A stretch of DNA of 64,000 bases from Rasiella rasia (GTDB lineage: Bacteria > Bacteroidota > Bacteroidia > Flavobacteriales > Flavobacteriaceae): the NCBI RefSeq assembly GCF_011044175.1, contig NZ_CP049057.1:697501-761500 (forward strand), written 5' to 3'. The position numbers and the translations under genes are program-made. Below the pieces are notes generated by a model. It saw only the letters and a list, made by a program, of their open reading frames with translations. It was not told the DNA's origin and searched no databases. This document shows positions 45,481 to 54,570 of the stretch, in pieces. Position 1 is the stretch's first letter. The number at the start of each line of letters is the position of its first letter.

Positions 45481-47187
45481 ATGAGTTTAGAAAATAAAAT
45501 TGAGGAACTTAAGGAAATTGTTTCCAAATATGATTTAGAGAGTTTCGCTGGTTTTTTCGCATTTTTCCTAAAAAAACGTCCCGACAGCTCCTCTGAAATT
45601 AAATTGAACAAATTCAAATCTAAATTCAAAGATTTCTTTTATTTAATAGCTTTACATGCGTTTTCAGACAACAAAAAAGGTGATGAAATATTTGAATTAT
45701 CAGAAAAACTAATTGGTGAACTTGCAGAAAGGGTTAATGCAATTAAAGACTACAATCTAGAAGAGAGTTCTTCAGATTACACTCTTGAATCTGTAATTCA
45801 TGAAATGGCTTACAGAAGTCATTTTGACAATGGTGTTTTAAGTTATGTAGAGCAAGATTTAGAAAGAATAAAAACTATTTTTCACCCATTTGAAAAAAAG
45901 ATTAATGACGATTTTGGACTTGATATTCATTTTTTAGTTGAGATTTATAAGCACATAGAATTAATCTCTATAAATAGATTTAATGAAGTAACGGAATTTT
46001 TGCAAACAAAAGAATTTATTGAGTTTAACAGAAGAACTCAAGAAAAAGAAATATCTTTCTCAGAAGCATTTATTTTATTACCAAAAAAAACACAAGAATC
46101 ATTCTCATCATTCCAATTAAAGCCTCACACTTTCTTGATGTTTACAAAAGAAGATTTATATCTTACATTCTCAAAAGAAAAAGTAGATAAATTTTTAAAA
46201 CTATTTTCGTGTGAGCCAAATCCTAATATAAATTTCAATTATTACACAGAAGACAATCCTTTTGAACTCAAACCAATTCTAAAATTATCAGACAATAATT
46301 ATTTGAATTTATTTCAAAAACAAATACCTGTAGCAATATATAGGCATTTATATAGCCATCTTTTAAAAGATAAAAAACTTTATAATAAAATACGAAAACA
46401 CAGAGAAAATAGTCTTGAGAGAAAAACTATAGAGATTTTCAAATCAATTTTTCCTTCAAAAGGATCTTTTTTTTATGAAAACTATTATATTCTAAACAAT
46501 TTTGAACAGGACTTGTTAATTATCTATAAAGGTCATGCAATAATTGTTGAATCGAAAGCCTCAAAATTGAGAGAACCTTTTAGAAACGTTGAAAAAGCTG
46601 TTACAAGACTTAAGAATGATTTTAAATCATCTATTCAGTACGGTTATGATCAATGCAAAAGAGTTGAAGATTATTTTCTTGGAAGTGAAACGTTTTCTAT
46701 AAAAGATAATAAAAACAGAGTATTATTTAAAGTAAATCCTAATAAAATCCATAGTGTTTACTCAATAGTTGTTACGTTAGAAAGATTTGGAAATTTACAA
46801 ACAGATTTGGGTCTAATGTTGCAAAAAAATGACAAGAAAAAATATCCTTGGTCTGTTTATATTAATGATTTAGAGATTTTTTTTCTAACACTTAAATATC
46901 ATACAAGTAATTCATTAAACAATCTTTTTAGCTTTTTGAAATTGAGAAGAGAGATGCATAATCATTTATATGCAATAGATGAATTAGACATTTGTGCGGC
47001 TTTTATTAGATCACCAAAAAAGTTTAAAAAATTTACCAAAATGAATGACACACTTCTTTCATTTTCGCCCTTAGAACAAGAACTTTTCGATCAATACTAT
47101 TATGCTGGCAAATTGCAATTTAAGGAACAACCATTGCCTGATGATTTTTTAAAACTTGGAATTGAAAAAATGGGAAGTAGAAGTTAA
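45481..47187 (+). CDS. Cassette 29: large protein with nuclease-like core
   Basis: A 568-residue cytosolic protein. The first 300 residues are helical and charged. Around residues 315-370 there is a restriction-endonuclease-like core: an early helix with ENSLERKTIEIFKSIF, then NFEQDLLIIYKGHAIIVESKASKLRE, where D...ESK fits D-x(n)-ExK of PD-(D/E)XK/NERD-type nucleases. The C-terminal part is mixed. No signal peptide. Likely a nucleic-acid-targeting defence protein; substrate and trigger unknown. Start is 68 bp after the junction. Confidence 0.65.
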   Translation: MSLENKIEELKEIVSKYDLESFAGFFAFFLKKRPDSSSEIKLNKFKSKFKDFFYLIALHAFSDNKKGDEIFELSEKLIGELAERVNAIKDYNLEESSSDYTLESVIHEMAYRSHFDNGVLSYVEQDLERIKTIFHPFEKKINDDFGLDIHFLVEIYKHIELISINRFNEVTEFLQTKEFIEFNRRTQEKEISFSEAFILLPKKTQESFSSFQLKPHTFLMFTKEDLYLTFSKEKVDKFLKLFSCEPNPNINFNYYTEDNPFELKPILKLSDNNYLNLFQKQIPVAIYRHLYSHLLKDKKLYNKIRKHRENSLERKTIEIFKSIFPSKGSFFYENYYILNNFEQDLLIIYKGHAIIVESKASKLREPFRNVEKAVTRLKNDFKSSIQYGYDQCKRVEDYFLGSETFSIKDNKNRVLFKVNPNKIHSVYSIVVTLERFGNLQTDLGLMLQKNDKKKYPWSVYINDLEIFFLTLKYHTSNSLNNLFSFLKLRREMHNHLYAIDELDICAAFIRSPKKFKKFTKMNDTLLSFSPLEQELFDQYYYAGKLQFKEQPLPDDFLKLGIEKMGSRS

Positions 47188-47194
47188 AATGGCA

Positions 47195-47329
47195 GCTGCT
47201 AACAACGTGTATAGTCAATTGCTTGTTCTGTACGTACTCGGAAAATCCTACGGATTTTCCTCTGGTTCGTTTTCTTTTACTAATTTAGTTGCTAGCCAAC
47301 GCAACTAACCATACACAAATACGTTGGCA
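47195..47329 (+). repeat. attC of cassette 29 (135 bp)
   Basis: Box GCTGCTAAC mirrors (G)TTAGCAGC. The left arm begins GTGTATAG; the centre is a GGAAAATCC/GGATTTTCC hairpin; the end TACG^TTGGC departs from the usual ACCG^TT. Confidence 0.85.
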
Positions 47330-47356
47330 TTAATGTAAAACAACCTAAATCTTTAA

Positions 47357-48799
47357 ATGGACAAGAAAATTTTTATATCATATAGTTGGGGAAATAAAGA
47401 ACATCAAGACTGGATTGTAAATCTTGGAAAGAGATTGATGACTGATACTGTTGATGTTGTTTTAGACAGATGGAGTTTAAAAGACGGACACGACATTCAC
47501 AGCTTTATGGAGGAAATGGTAAAGTCGAAAGATATTTTCCGAGTTCTTATTGTTTGTGATAAGAAATACAAAGAGAAAGCTGATGACAGACAAGGAGGCG
47601 TTGGCACAGAAACTCAAATCATTAGTCCAAATTTGTATTCTAACGAAAAGCAGGAAAAATTCATACCTATTGTACTTGAAAGAGATGAAGATGGAAAACC
47701 ATTTTTGCCTGTTTATTTGTCGAGTAGAAAATATATTGATTTTTCCCAAGAAGAAGATTTTGAAGATAGTTATGAAGAGTTATTAAGAAACATTTTAGAA
47801 GCACCATCAATACCTAAACCTAAACTTGGTACCAAACCACCAACTTATATAACTGAAACAAATGTTGACTTATCTGAAACCAATAGTAAAATAAGAACTA
47901 TTGAAAACCAGATTAAGAAGAACGATAACTTAAATGAAAAATATGCTTCAGACTTTTTAAAAGTTTTTCAAGATAAATTATGGGAATTTAATCTTGAAAA
48001 TTCACCAAATAATTTAACAGCTTTTGGAGAATTATTAATGGAGACTTTGAAGAATTACAAGCCTTTAAGGGAAGACTTCATAAAATTCATTGACTTGTTA
48101 ACAACTAAAAAAACAGACTTTGCAAGTGAACTTATAATTGAATTCTTCGAGAACAAACCTATGTATTTACGACCACGAGATGAAAGGAACAGTTGGTCAG
48201 GTCCTGAATTCGATACTTTTAAAATTATTTTTCAAGAACTATTTATTTACACTATCGCAGTCGGAATTAAAAACAAGGATTACTTGTTTGTTTCAGAATT
48301 ACTTCATTCTAAATATTTCATTAAAGACCCTTATAGGAACAATCAAGAGCCAAGTAGTTTCCCATTTTTATATGATTATCATCAAAATTTGGAAAGTTAT
48401 ATGAATCAAACATTTAATAAAATTACTGGCTTCGGGCATTACGTAATAACTAATTTATCTGACCAAATAAGTAAGCAAACTTTGATATTTTCAGACACAC
48501 TATGTTATTGTGTTAGCTATTTAGAAACTGATAATCATTATGACCGATGGTTTCCAGCCACATATCTTTATGGGGAAAGAAATGGTGGTTTCAACTTCTT
48601 TGACAAACTATCTTCGAGAAAGCACTTCGAAAAAGTAAAAGTACTTTTTGATGTTCAAAACGAAAACGAGTTAAAAAAGAAACTTGAAAAAAATAAAGAG
48701 AATTCTGGAGATAGAATTAGATATGGAAATGGTGGATTTAACCGAGTTCCATTTGTTTATGAATTAATTGATATTAACAAAATATCTATTTACAGATGA
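47357..48799 (+). CDS. Cassette 30: SEFIR-domain protein
   Basis: A 480-residue cytosolic protein. Residues 1-140 are a SEFIR domain (a TIR relative): KIFISYSWGNKEHQDWI, VDVVLDRWSLKDGHD, SFMEEMVKSKDIFRVLIVCD and the closing GGVGTETQIISP. The C-terminal 330 residues are helical with no clear family. Bacterial SEFIR and TIR proteins act as signalling or NAD-consuming effectors in anti-phage defence, so a similar role is plausible. It starts 34 bp after the junction. Confidence 0.85.
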   Translation: MDKKIFISYSWGNKEHQDWIVNLGKRLMTDTVDVVLDRWSLKDGHDIHSFMEEMVKSKDIFRVLIVCDKKYKEKADDRQGGVGTETQIISPNLYSNEKQEKFIPIVLERDEDGKPFLPVYLSSRKYIDFSQEEDFEDSYEELLRNILEAPSIPKPKLGTKPPTYITETNVDLSETNSKIRTIENQIKKNDNLNEKYASDFLKVFQDKLWEFNLENSPNNLTAFGELLMETLKNYKPLREDFIKFIDLLTTKKTDFASELIIEFFENKPMYLRPRDERNSWSGPEFDTFKIIFQELFIYTIAVGIKNKDYLFVSELLHSKYFIKDPYRNNQEPSSFPFLYDYHQNLESYMNQTFNKITGFGHYVITNLSDQISKQTLIFSDTLCYCVSYLETDNHYDRWFPATYLYGERNGGFNFFDKLSSRKHFEKVKVLFDVQNENELKKKLEKNKENSGDRIRYGNGGFNRVPFVYELIDINKISIYR

Positions 48800-48808
48800 T
48801 AAAAACAC

Positions 48809-48942
48809 TAATGCCAACAATGGCTATAAGTAATTGCTTGTTCTCGCCTACTTCTGAAAATCCTCGCGGATTTTCAGTTTGGTGTGTACTTGCAAAGTTA
48901 AGTGTTAACCCACGCGACTACTCATAGCCGAGACCGTTAGCA
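48809..48942 (+). repeat. attC of cassette 30 (134 bp)
   Basis: Box TAATGCCAAC is an exact reverse complement of (G)TTGGCATTA. Arms GGCTATAAGTAATTGC and CTACTCATAGCC; centre GAAAATCC/GGATTTTC. Confidence 0.9.
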
Positions 48943-48958
48943 AACATTACCCAACTGA

Positions 48959-50017
48959 ATGCAAAAAGTTGAAAAATTTTCACCAGAAATTAATAAAGTA
49001 TACTTTATAGAAAGTCATACTCTTATTCATATTCTTTCAGGAAAAGGAAGCATTCAGGTTGATTTTAAGAACTATTTTGATTGGCAGGAAAAAGCAATCT
49101 TTCTAGAAAAAGGACAATACATTAAATTCTTGTCAGATGACTTTACAGTTAGACGAATAGAATTTTCAAATGAAAGCAAATTTTATGATAATGATGTAAG
49201 AGTATTATTCAAACACCTAATTTCTTTAGGTTATATTGACTTATTAGAATGTGAGGAATGTAAATCGTTCCTATCTGAAACAGCCTTAACTAATAATTCT
49301 GCTGATATAATTGATGTATCTTCTAAACAATGGTTTTGGCAAAATCCCTTCAAAGCTAGTAAAGAAGAATACCAAGTAATTTTTGATGCTAAAGACATAA
49401 TTGACAAAGAATATTCAAATAAATTAACAAGTATTGATTTAGTCAATTTAATTAACGACAGAGGATATAATGCTCAAGCTCTAATTAAAAATAAAATTGG
49501 TTTATCTGTCAAAAACTTAATGACATCAAAAAGGCTACAAGAAAGCCTTAAAGAAGTAGCATTCACTAATAAAAATATTCAAGAAATTTCTTATGATTTA
49601 GGGTATAAAGATGACGCTTATTTCAATAGAGTTTTTAAAAAATCAATTGGACAAACGCCGAAACAGTTTAGACAAAATTTCGATTTTGAAAATAGAGATT
49701 TATTCTCACAAGATATTTTAGAACTTCTAAAAAAATATCACACACAAGAAAGGTCTCTTGAGTTTTACGCTAATGAAATGAACCTTTCTATAAAGGCATT
49801 ATCTAATAAAGTTCGAGCTAAAATGAACACTTCTTTAGGTCAATTAATACGATTAGAATTAATCAACTCTGCTAAATTAATGATACTCGAAGGACAATCC
49901 GTTGTCTCTATTTCTAGACAACTAGGATTTGAAGAACCAAATCATTTTTCGAGATTCTTTAAACATTATTCTAAAGTTACGCCTTCCGAATTCAAATTAA
50001 AAAAGTACAATTCTTAG
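48959..50017 (+). CDS. Cassette 31 gene 1: AraC-family regulator with two HTH blocks
   Basis: A 352-residue transcription factor. Residues 1-110 look like a cupin-type sensor (LIHILSGKGSIQVDF, FLEKGQYIKFL). Two AraC DNA-binding regions follow: residues about 160-240 (IQEISYDLGYKDDAYFNRVF, GQTPKQFRQ) and 260-350 (VVSISRQLGFEEPNHFSRFF, VTPSEFK). A double AraC block is unusual. The next gene begins 70 bp downstream in the same orientation, so it probably controls genes 2-4 of this cassette. Confidence 0.85.
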   Translation: MQKVEKFSPEINKVYFIESHTLIHILSGKGSIQVDFKNYFDWQEKAIFLEKGQYIKFLSDDFTVRRIEFSNESKFYDNDVRVLFKHLISLGYIDLLECEECKSFLSETALTNNSADIIDVSSKQWFWQNPFKASKEEYQVIFDAKDIIDKEYSNKLTSIDLVNLINDRGYNAQALIKNKIGLSVKNLMTSKRLQESLKEVAFTNKNIQEISYDLGYKDDAYFNRVFKKSIGQTPKQFRQNFDFENRDLFSQDILELLKKYHTQERSLEFYANEMNLSIKALSNKVRAKMNTSLGQLIRLELINSAKLMILEGQSVVSISRQLGFEEPNHFSRFFKHYSKVTPSEFKLKKYNS

Positions 50018-50053
50018 TCTTTTTTTTGTAGCAAGTATACTTTAATCTCATCT

Positions 50054-50061
50054 CATCTTTG
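50054..50061 (+). promoter_or_regulatory. Possible -7 element before the NTF2-like gene
   Basis: CATCTTTG (one off TAnnTTTG), 25 bp before ATG 50087, in the gap after the AraC gene. No -33 at 19 bp, which would suit a promoter that needs an activator. Confidence 0.35.
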
Positions 50062-50086
50062 CAGTGTAATTTTAAAACACAAAAGG

Positions 50087-50440
50087 ATGAATATTAAAGA
50101 ACAAGTACAAAAAATGGATGCGATAGTTTCACAAGGAGCAATCGTTGATGCCGTAAAAGAATTCTTTGCAGACAATGCTAATACTTCAGATTACGGAAAT
50201 GGAGGAACCAAAGGTAAAACAGAAATGATTGCAAAAATGGAAGGCTTTGCTGGTGCAATTGCAAAAGTAAATGGTATTACACATCATCATTCTATTGTAG
50301 ATGGAAATGTATCAGCATCAGAATTCACATTCGATTTCGATATGAAAGATAGTAGTAAGATTTACTGGCACGAAATCATTCGCAGAATCTGGAATGATGA
50401 AGGAAAAGTAATTCAAGAAGAATACTTCAACGCAGAATAA
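50087..50440 (+). CDS. Cassette 31 gene 2: NTF2/SnoaL-like protein
   Basis: A 117-residue protein with the cone-fold pattern of SnoaL-like proteins: an N-terminal helix (IVDAVKEFFADNANTSDYG), GKTEMIAKMEGFAGAI, a paired sheet (ITHHHSIVDGNVSASEFTFDF), and IRRIWNDEGKVIQEEYF at the end. The usual role is small-molecule binding or catalysis; the ligand is unknown. No signal peptide. Confidence 0.8.
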   Translation: MNIKEQVQKMDAIVSQGAIVDAVKEFFADNANTSDYGNGGTKGKTEMIAKMEGFAGAIAKVNGITHHHSIVDGNVSASEFTFDFDMKDSSKIYWHEIIRRIWNDEGKVIQEEYFNAE

Positions 50441-50472
50441 TTAGAATAAATAACAATTTAAAATATAATAAA

Positions 50473-50946
50473 ATGAAAAATTTAATTAAAACAACAATTT
50501 TAGGATTAGCTCTAATAATGAGTTCAGTAGTATTAGCTCAAGATAAAATGGCGAATAATATTGATAATAGTAATATAGCATTACAAGGCTACAGTCCTGT
50601 TTCATACTTAGATTTGGGATTAGCTCAAAAAGGAAACAAAACATATAAATCTGAACATAACAAAGTAGTATACTATTTCACATCAGCAGAACAAAAAACT
50701 ACGTTTGACAAAAACCCTGGAAAATACCTTCCTCAATATGGCGGATTTTGTGCGTTTGGTTGTTATGCAGGAGCAAAATTTAGAGTTGACCCAAATAAAT
50801 TTATTGTAGAAGATGGAAAATACTATCTGTATTTAAACAATGTGGAACTTGATGCAAAACAATTATGGTTGGCAGAAAATAATCATAGCAAATTAAAAGG
50901 TGTTGCAGATAAGAATTGGAAAAACTTAAGTAAAACTCATAATTAA
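50473..50946 (+). CDS. Cassette 31 gene 3: periplasmic YHS-domain protein
   Basis: A 157-residue exported protein (signal peptide ending VVLAQ). Residues about 40-110 are a YHS domain (ALQGYSPVSYLDLGLA, VVYYFTSAEQKTTFDKNPGKYLPQYGGFCAFG), a small domain thought to bind metals; Cys residues in GGFCAFGCYAG may be ligands. The gene is 33 bp after gene 2. Confidence 0.85.
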   Translation: MKNLIKTTILGLALIMSSVVLAQDKMANNIDNSNIALQGYSPVSYLDLGLAQKGNKTYKSEHNKVVYYFTSAEQKTTFDKNPGKYLPQYGGFCAFGCYAGAKFRVDPNKFIVEDGKYYLYLNNVELDAKQLWLAENNHSKLKGVADKNWKNLSKTHN

Positions 50947-50957
50947 AAAATAGAGTT

Positions 50958-51311
50958 ATGAAATTTGTAACCAAGAGAATTCACGCATTTTTAGATTATC
51001 CAGTTGCTATTGCATTGATAGTACTTCCCTTTCTTATCGGATTAGGAGATTCAAATCCTTTAGCTTTACAACTTTCGGTAGCAACAGGAATTGCAGCTTT
51101 TATTTTAACATTGCTAACAGACCATCATTTGGGAGTTCTTAAAGTAATTTCTTATAAAATGCATCTAGTAGTAGACTTTATAGTCGCAATTGTATTTATT
51201 ATTGCACCTTTTGCTTTTTCGTTCGAAGGAATAGATGCCTATTATTATTGGATTAATGGGATTGCAGTTTTAACTGTAGTTAGTTTACATAAATCTGAGA
51301 TAGTTGTTTAA
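50958..51311 (+). CDS. Cassette 31 gene 4: SPW-repeat-like membrane protein
   Basis: A 117-residue protein with four membrane helices in two similar halves. Each half opens with a KxH...DF/DY motif (RIHAFLDYPVAIALIVLPFL and KMHLVVDFIVAIVFIIAPFA), the layout of SPW-repeat proteins. It is 12 bp after the YHS gene. Function unknown. Confidence 0.8.
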   Translation: MKFVTKRIHAFLDYPVAIALIVLPFLIGLGDSNPLALQLSVATGIAAFILTLLTDHHLGVLKVISYKMHLVVDFIVAIVFIIAPFAFSFEGIDAYYYWINGIAVLTVVSLHKSEIVV

Positions 51312-51327
51312 AATCAATTAAAATAAC

Positions 51328-51462
51328 GTTTGCTAACAACGTGTATAAGTAATAGCGATTTGAGTAATAATTCAAATCGCTATTACTTTTTATTTTGTAA
51401 ATTACTTTCCGAAAAAGTAGTGATTATTAATTCGCTACTACTCATACACAAGACCGTTGTAA
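51328..51462 (+). repeat. attC of cassette 31 (135 bp)
   Basis: Box GTTTGCTAAC is an exact reverse complement of (G)TTAGCAAAC. Arms GTGTATAAGTAATAGCGA and TCGCTACTACTCATACAC. Confidence 0.9.
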
Positions 51463-51479
51463 GTAATGTCGAGAAACCT

Positions 51480-52085
51480 ATGAGAATTCATTTAACATTT
51501 TTATTAATAATTGGAATTAGCCTTATTTCATTAGGTCAAACTAACTCTGAATTAATAAAAACTCTGAAAAAGGAACTTCCTGAAAGTTCTACGAAAGACG
51601 GAAGATGGATTTTTTATGAAAGTGAATCGGAAATTCATAAAATTGAAAAAACTTTAATATCTGAATTCTTTCCTGATGTTGCTTTATATAAAGTAATGCT
51701 TACAAACTATTTGGGTTATCACGTAAATAAATCAAATTGTTTGATTTTATTTAATCGTCAGAAATCCAAAATTCAATTAGTGGAACCTATTTGGTATTCA
51801 GACATTGACAAGAAGTTTCTGAAAAAATTTATTGGATTGGAATTTAAAGACAACAAAACGCTGAACGAATTTTGTTACGAATTACAAGATTTGATGTTAA
51901 TTGGTTCAAATTATGAAATTAATAATACCAAAATAACGGAATCAAATATTACGTTTGACTTGACTTATGAAGGTCGATTAAAAACGGAAGTTTGGCGGAA
52001 TTTAGAAATCAAAATAAGTGGTCTTGAAATAAATGGATTTTCATCGACAAATCCGAGAATGAATGAAACAACTAAAGTGGAATAA
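51480..52085 (+). CDS. Cassette 32: exported protein of unknown function
   Basis: A 201-residue protein with a signal peptide (ISLGQ end) from ATG 51480. A longer frame into the previous attC is ignored because it would bury the signal peptide. Mature part mixed alpha/beta (ESSTKDGRWIFYESESEIHK, NCLILFNRQKSKIQLVEPIW). Family not recognised. Confidence 0.7.
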   Translation: MRIHLTFLLIIGISLISLGQTNSELIKTLKKELPESSTKDGRWIFYESESEIHKIEKTLISEFFPDVALYKVMLTNYLGYHVNKSNCLILFNRQKSKIQLVEPIWYSDIDKKFLKKFIGLEFKDNKTLNEFCYELQDLMLIGSNYEINNTKITESNITFDLTYEGRLKTEVWRNLEIKISGLEINGFSSTNPRMNETTKVE

Positions 52086-52089
52086 ACAC

Positions 52090-52224
52090 TACTTACAACA
52101 ACGTGTATAATTCATTGCTAGTACTCGCCTACTTACGAAAATCCTCGCGGATTTTCTATTCGGTTTGTATTTGCTAATTTAGTTGCTGAAACACGCAACG
52201 AAATCATACACAAAACCGTTGGGT
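52090..52224 (+). repeat. attC of cassette 32 (135 bp)
   Basis: Box TACTTACAAC is an exact reverse complement of (G)TTGTAAGTA. Same family as the attCs of cassettes 29 and 30 (CTCGCCTACTT, GAAAATCC). Confidence 0.9.
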
Positions 52225-52654
52225 GCAATAAACAGGACAATACGATAAGGGTTCACTTTTCGGAGTTTTATACGGAAGACCATTTTAAAAACATCAATCT
52301 GATTTGAATAAATCGGATTTTCAAGCTTTGGCGATTTCTTCGTTGAGAGTTGCACTATCAGAACGTTAGGAACGCTCCCAAAGCTTGGTGAAGTTAGTAG
52401 CTGATTTTCATAAAATCAAGAAACTGACTGATATTTTTAAAAGTATTGGTCTGAATTCAAGAATTGACTCCTTAATTTGATTTGAACGACGTCATATCCG
52501 GACCGATGGATATGCCGCATAAAAATCAAAAAGTGAATTGGAACTTGTCCTGTTGACTACGCAATTTGCCACAATTGAAAATTATGGTAAATTACTGCAC
52601 ACAACAGCGTATAAAACACATTGCGAAAAAGCAACGTGTTTTATACGCAAACCG
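52219..52654 (+). mobile_element. Non-genic 436-bp cassette, copy 2 (cassette 33)
   Basis: By eye it matches cassette 25 base for base over its whole length, including the four in-frame stops and the 65-bp attC (52596-52660). Two separated copies without visible divergence suggest a recent cassette duplication. Confidence 0.85.
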
Positions 52655-52762
52655 TTAGTAGCCATTTGAAGAAACATCGTTCACTAATTCAAAAGTCCAC
52701 TTCACTCAATCTGAATTGGCTGAAAATTATTCTTTTCATAGATTCGAAAAGAATTTAAACAT

Positions 52763-54346
52763 ATGAAAAAACTAATCGCCTTACTTCTACTAACATTACT
52801 TTCAAATCAACTGAAAGCACAAAATTCAGAAGACAGCATTATAACATCATTAAATCAAAGTTATAAATTAACCGAATATGATAAACCGAGTATTCAGATT
52901 AGATTTAATAATGACACGATAGTTGTTGCTGGATATTTAGAAGACTTGTCTAATTCAAAACCAAGACATCAAAAGAAAACAAATGTGATTTACAAAACTT
53001 CAAACGGAGGTTTGAATTGGAAACAAATCAAATTTAATGGAGATGCTTGGATTTATGATGCTTTTCACAAAAACGATGGAAAAATATGGATGGGAGGTTC
53101 TGACAATTACATTCATTATTCAAATGACTTTGGAGAAACTTGGAGCAAGAAGCCAAAACCTTTCAATCCTGTAAATAGAGTTCTATCCATTTTTATGGTT
53201 GATTCACTAACTGGAATTGCTGGAGGATTATCAAACGGATTGGCAATCACAGAAGATAATTGGAATACTTCAAAGCAAATTGAAACGCCAATTGACCAAA
53301 GCAAGTTTAAAATTTTAAATCCTTCTGCAAGAGATAGAATTGATAATATAGCCATTGTTGATTCAATTATATTAATTAATCAAAATGATTACATTTTTTA
53401 CACTAAAAAAGATTCTATTAATTGGACAAAGTTTAATATTCCAGTAGCTGGTTTTTCAGTAAACCAAGAAAAATCAGAAATCACTTTACAAAGTAGGAAT
53501 GGTAAAATCTTCATTCTTGACAAGAAGCTAAATTTAATAAAAGAAAGACAAGAAGACTATTTATGGGAAACAATTAAAAGTGATAGCATCAAACTTAACT
53601 TACAGCCATTTTTCGAAAGTGAAATTAATTCTATAAGTGTAACTTCAACAAAATGGTTATTTGACAAGCAAGTTCATATGGGAGCGATTTATAAATCGGA
53701 TATTCAGAAAGGTAAGATTTTAGATAAAAAAGGTGCTTTGATTTTTAAGGCCAAAGGCTTTGAAAAAAAGAATTTAGAAATATCAAAAAATAATATTCAA
53801 ACCTTGTTGCAAAACAAAAAACTTAAAGTAAAACTAACAGAATTATCAAAGTATTTAGGATTTACGACTAATGACTTGAAAGACTACGAAACATTGGTTG
53901 AGGGAATTAAAAAGGAAAGGCTTGAAAAAGAAAATTGGGGAGGAAATTTCACTTCTCAAATTGAATTGACGAATCCTGAATTTCGAGACTTTAAAAATCA
54001 AAATAGTTATCTAAAACAAAACTATATATCATCTGTATTTAATCAAGTCTATTTGCCATTCTTATTAGGACAAGAAGAAATAGACTTTATAGAATTGCGA
54101 ATACAGAATAACAACGGAAACGAAATTGTAATTGATAATAAAAAAGCGGAATTTTATTCTCTACCTTGGACAATAACGTATGACAATAAATCAATGGACA
54201 CTTACAATCCGAAAATTAGTGAATTAGTAAGAAGTATGTTACCAACCGAATTCAATAATTACGAAAAATTGTTAGGTGGAGAACTGATTTTTAAACTGAT
54301 TGAAGAGGAAATAATTGACAATTTGGAATATAAAAACGGCTACTAA
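52763..54346 (+). CDS. Cassette 34: exported BNR/YCF48-like protein
   Basis: A 527-residue exported protein (signal peptide ending LKAQ). Residues about 25-260 resemble BNR/sialidase-type or photosystem assembly factor (YCF48) propeller repeats: VIYKTSNGGLNWKQI, HYSNDFGETWSKKP, LAITEDNWNTSKQI. The C-terminal half is different, with a helical block and a FTSQIELTNPEF region. It starts 108 bp after the junction. The stop TAA is made by the attC box (GGC TAC TAA C). Function unknown. Confidence 0.75.
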   Translation: MKKLIALLLLTLLSNQLKAQNSEDSIITSLNQSYKLTEYDKPSIQIRFNNDTIVVAGYLEDLSNSKPRHQKKTNVIYKTSNGGLNWKQIKFNGDAWIYDAFHKNDGKIWMGGSDNYIHYSNDFGETWSKKPKPFNPVNRVLSIFMVDSLTGIAGGLSNGLAITEDNWNTSKQIETPIDQSKFKILNPSARDRIDNIAIVDSIILINQNDYIFYTKKDSINWTKFNIPVAGFSVNQEKSEITLQSRNGKIFILDKKLNLIKERQEDYLWETIKSDSIKLNLQPFFESEINSISVTSTKWLFDKQVHMGAIYKSDIQKGKILDKKGALIFKAKGFEKKNLEISKNNIQTLLQNKKLKVKLTELSKYLGFTTNDLKDYETLVEGIKKERLEKENWGGNFTSQIELTNPEFRDFKNQNSYLKQNYISSVFNQVYLPFLLGQEEIDFIELRIQNNNGNEIVIDNKKAEFYSLPWTITYDNKSMDTYNPKISELVRSMLPTEFNNYEKLLGGELIFKLIEEEIIDNLEYKNGY

Positions 54347-54537
54347 CAGTGTATAAAAAACATAGGGCATTTATGGCTTAACCGAAAGGTCTGTGTTTAT
54401 TTGCAAAGTACGCTAAATATAAAATTTGGCGTTTACAGTAGAAAAGATAAAAGCAAAATATTTATATTTAGCTAAGTAATAAACCGAAACAAAAGTGCTT
54501 ATCACCTGCCCTACGTTTCTTATACTTAACGTTGTAA
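54338..54537 (+). repeat. attC of cassette 34 (200 bp)
   Basis: Box GGCTACTAAC is an exact reverse complement of (G)TTAGTAGCC. Arms GTATAAAAAACATAGGGC and GCCCTACGTTTCTTATAC; the end TAACG^TTGT is atypical. Confidence 0.85.
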
Positions 54538-54570
54538 AACATTTACAGAAATCTTGCTCTGATATAAAAA

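Larger units (their letters stand above)
48937..51456 (+). mobile_element. Cassette 31: four-gene cassette (2520 bp)
   Basis: One uninterrupted cassette between G^TTAGCAAAC and its attC, holding a regulator and three small genes (NTF2-like, YHS, SPW-like) in one direction. No attC remnant is visible between them, so the unit seems to have been captured whole. It is the largest cassette in the window. Confidence 0.85.

Noticed and set aside
48138-48404. Second frame of 88 residues inside the SEFIR gene
   Set aside because: Lies entirely within a convincing longer gene and has no start signal or recognisable fold.
43542-52654. An insertion sequence at the two 436-bp copies
   Set aside because: No transposase, no terminal inverted repeats at the ends and no target duplication. 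The ends are exact cassette junctions with an attC.
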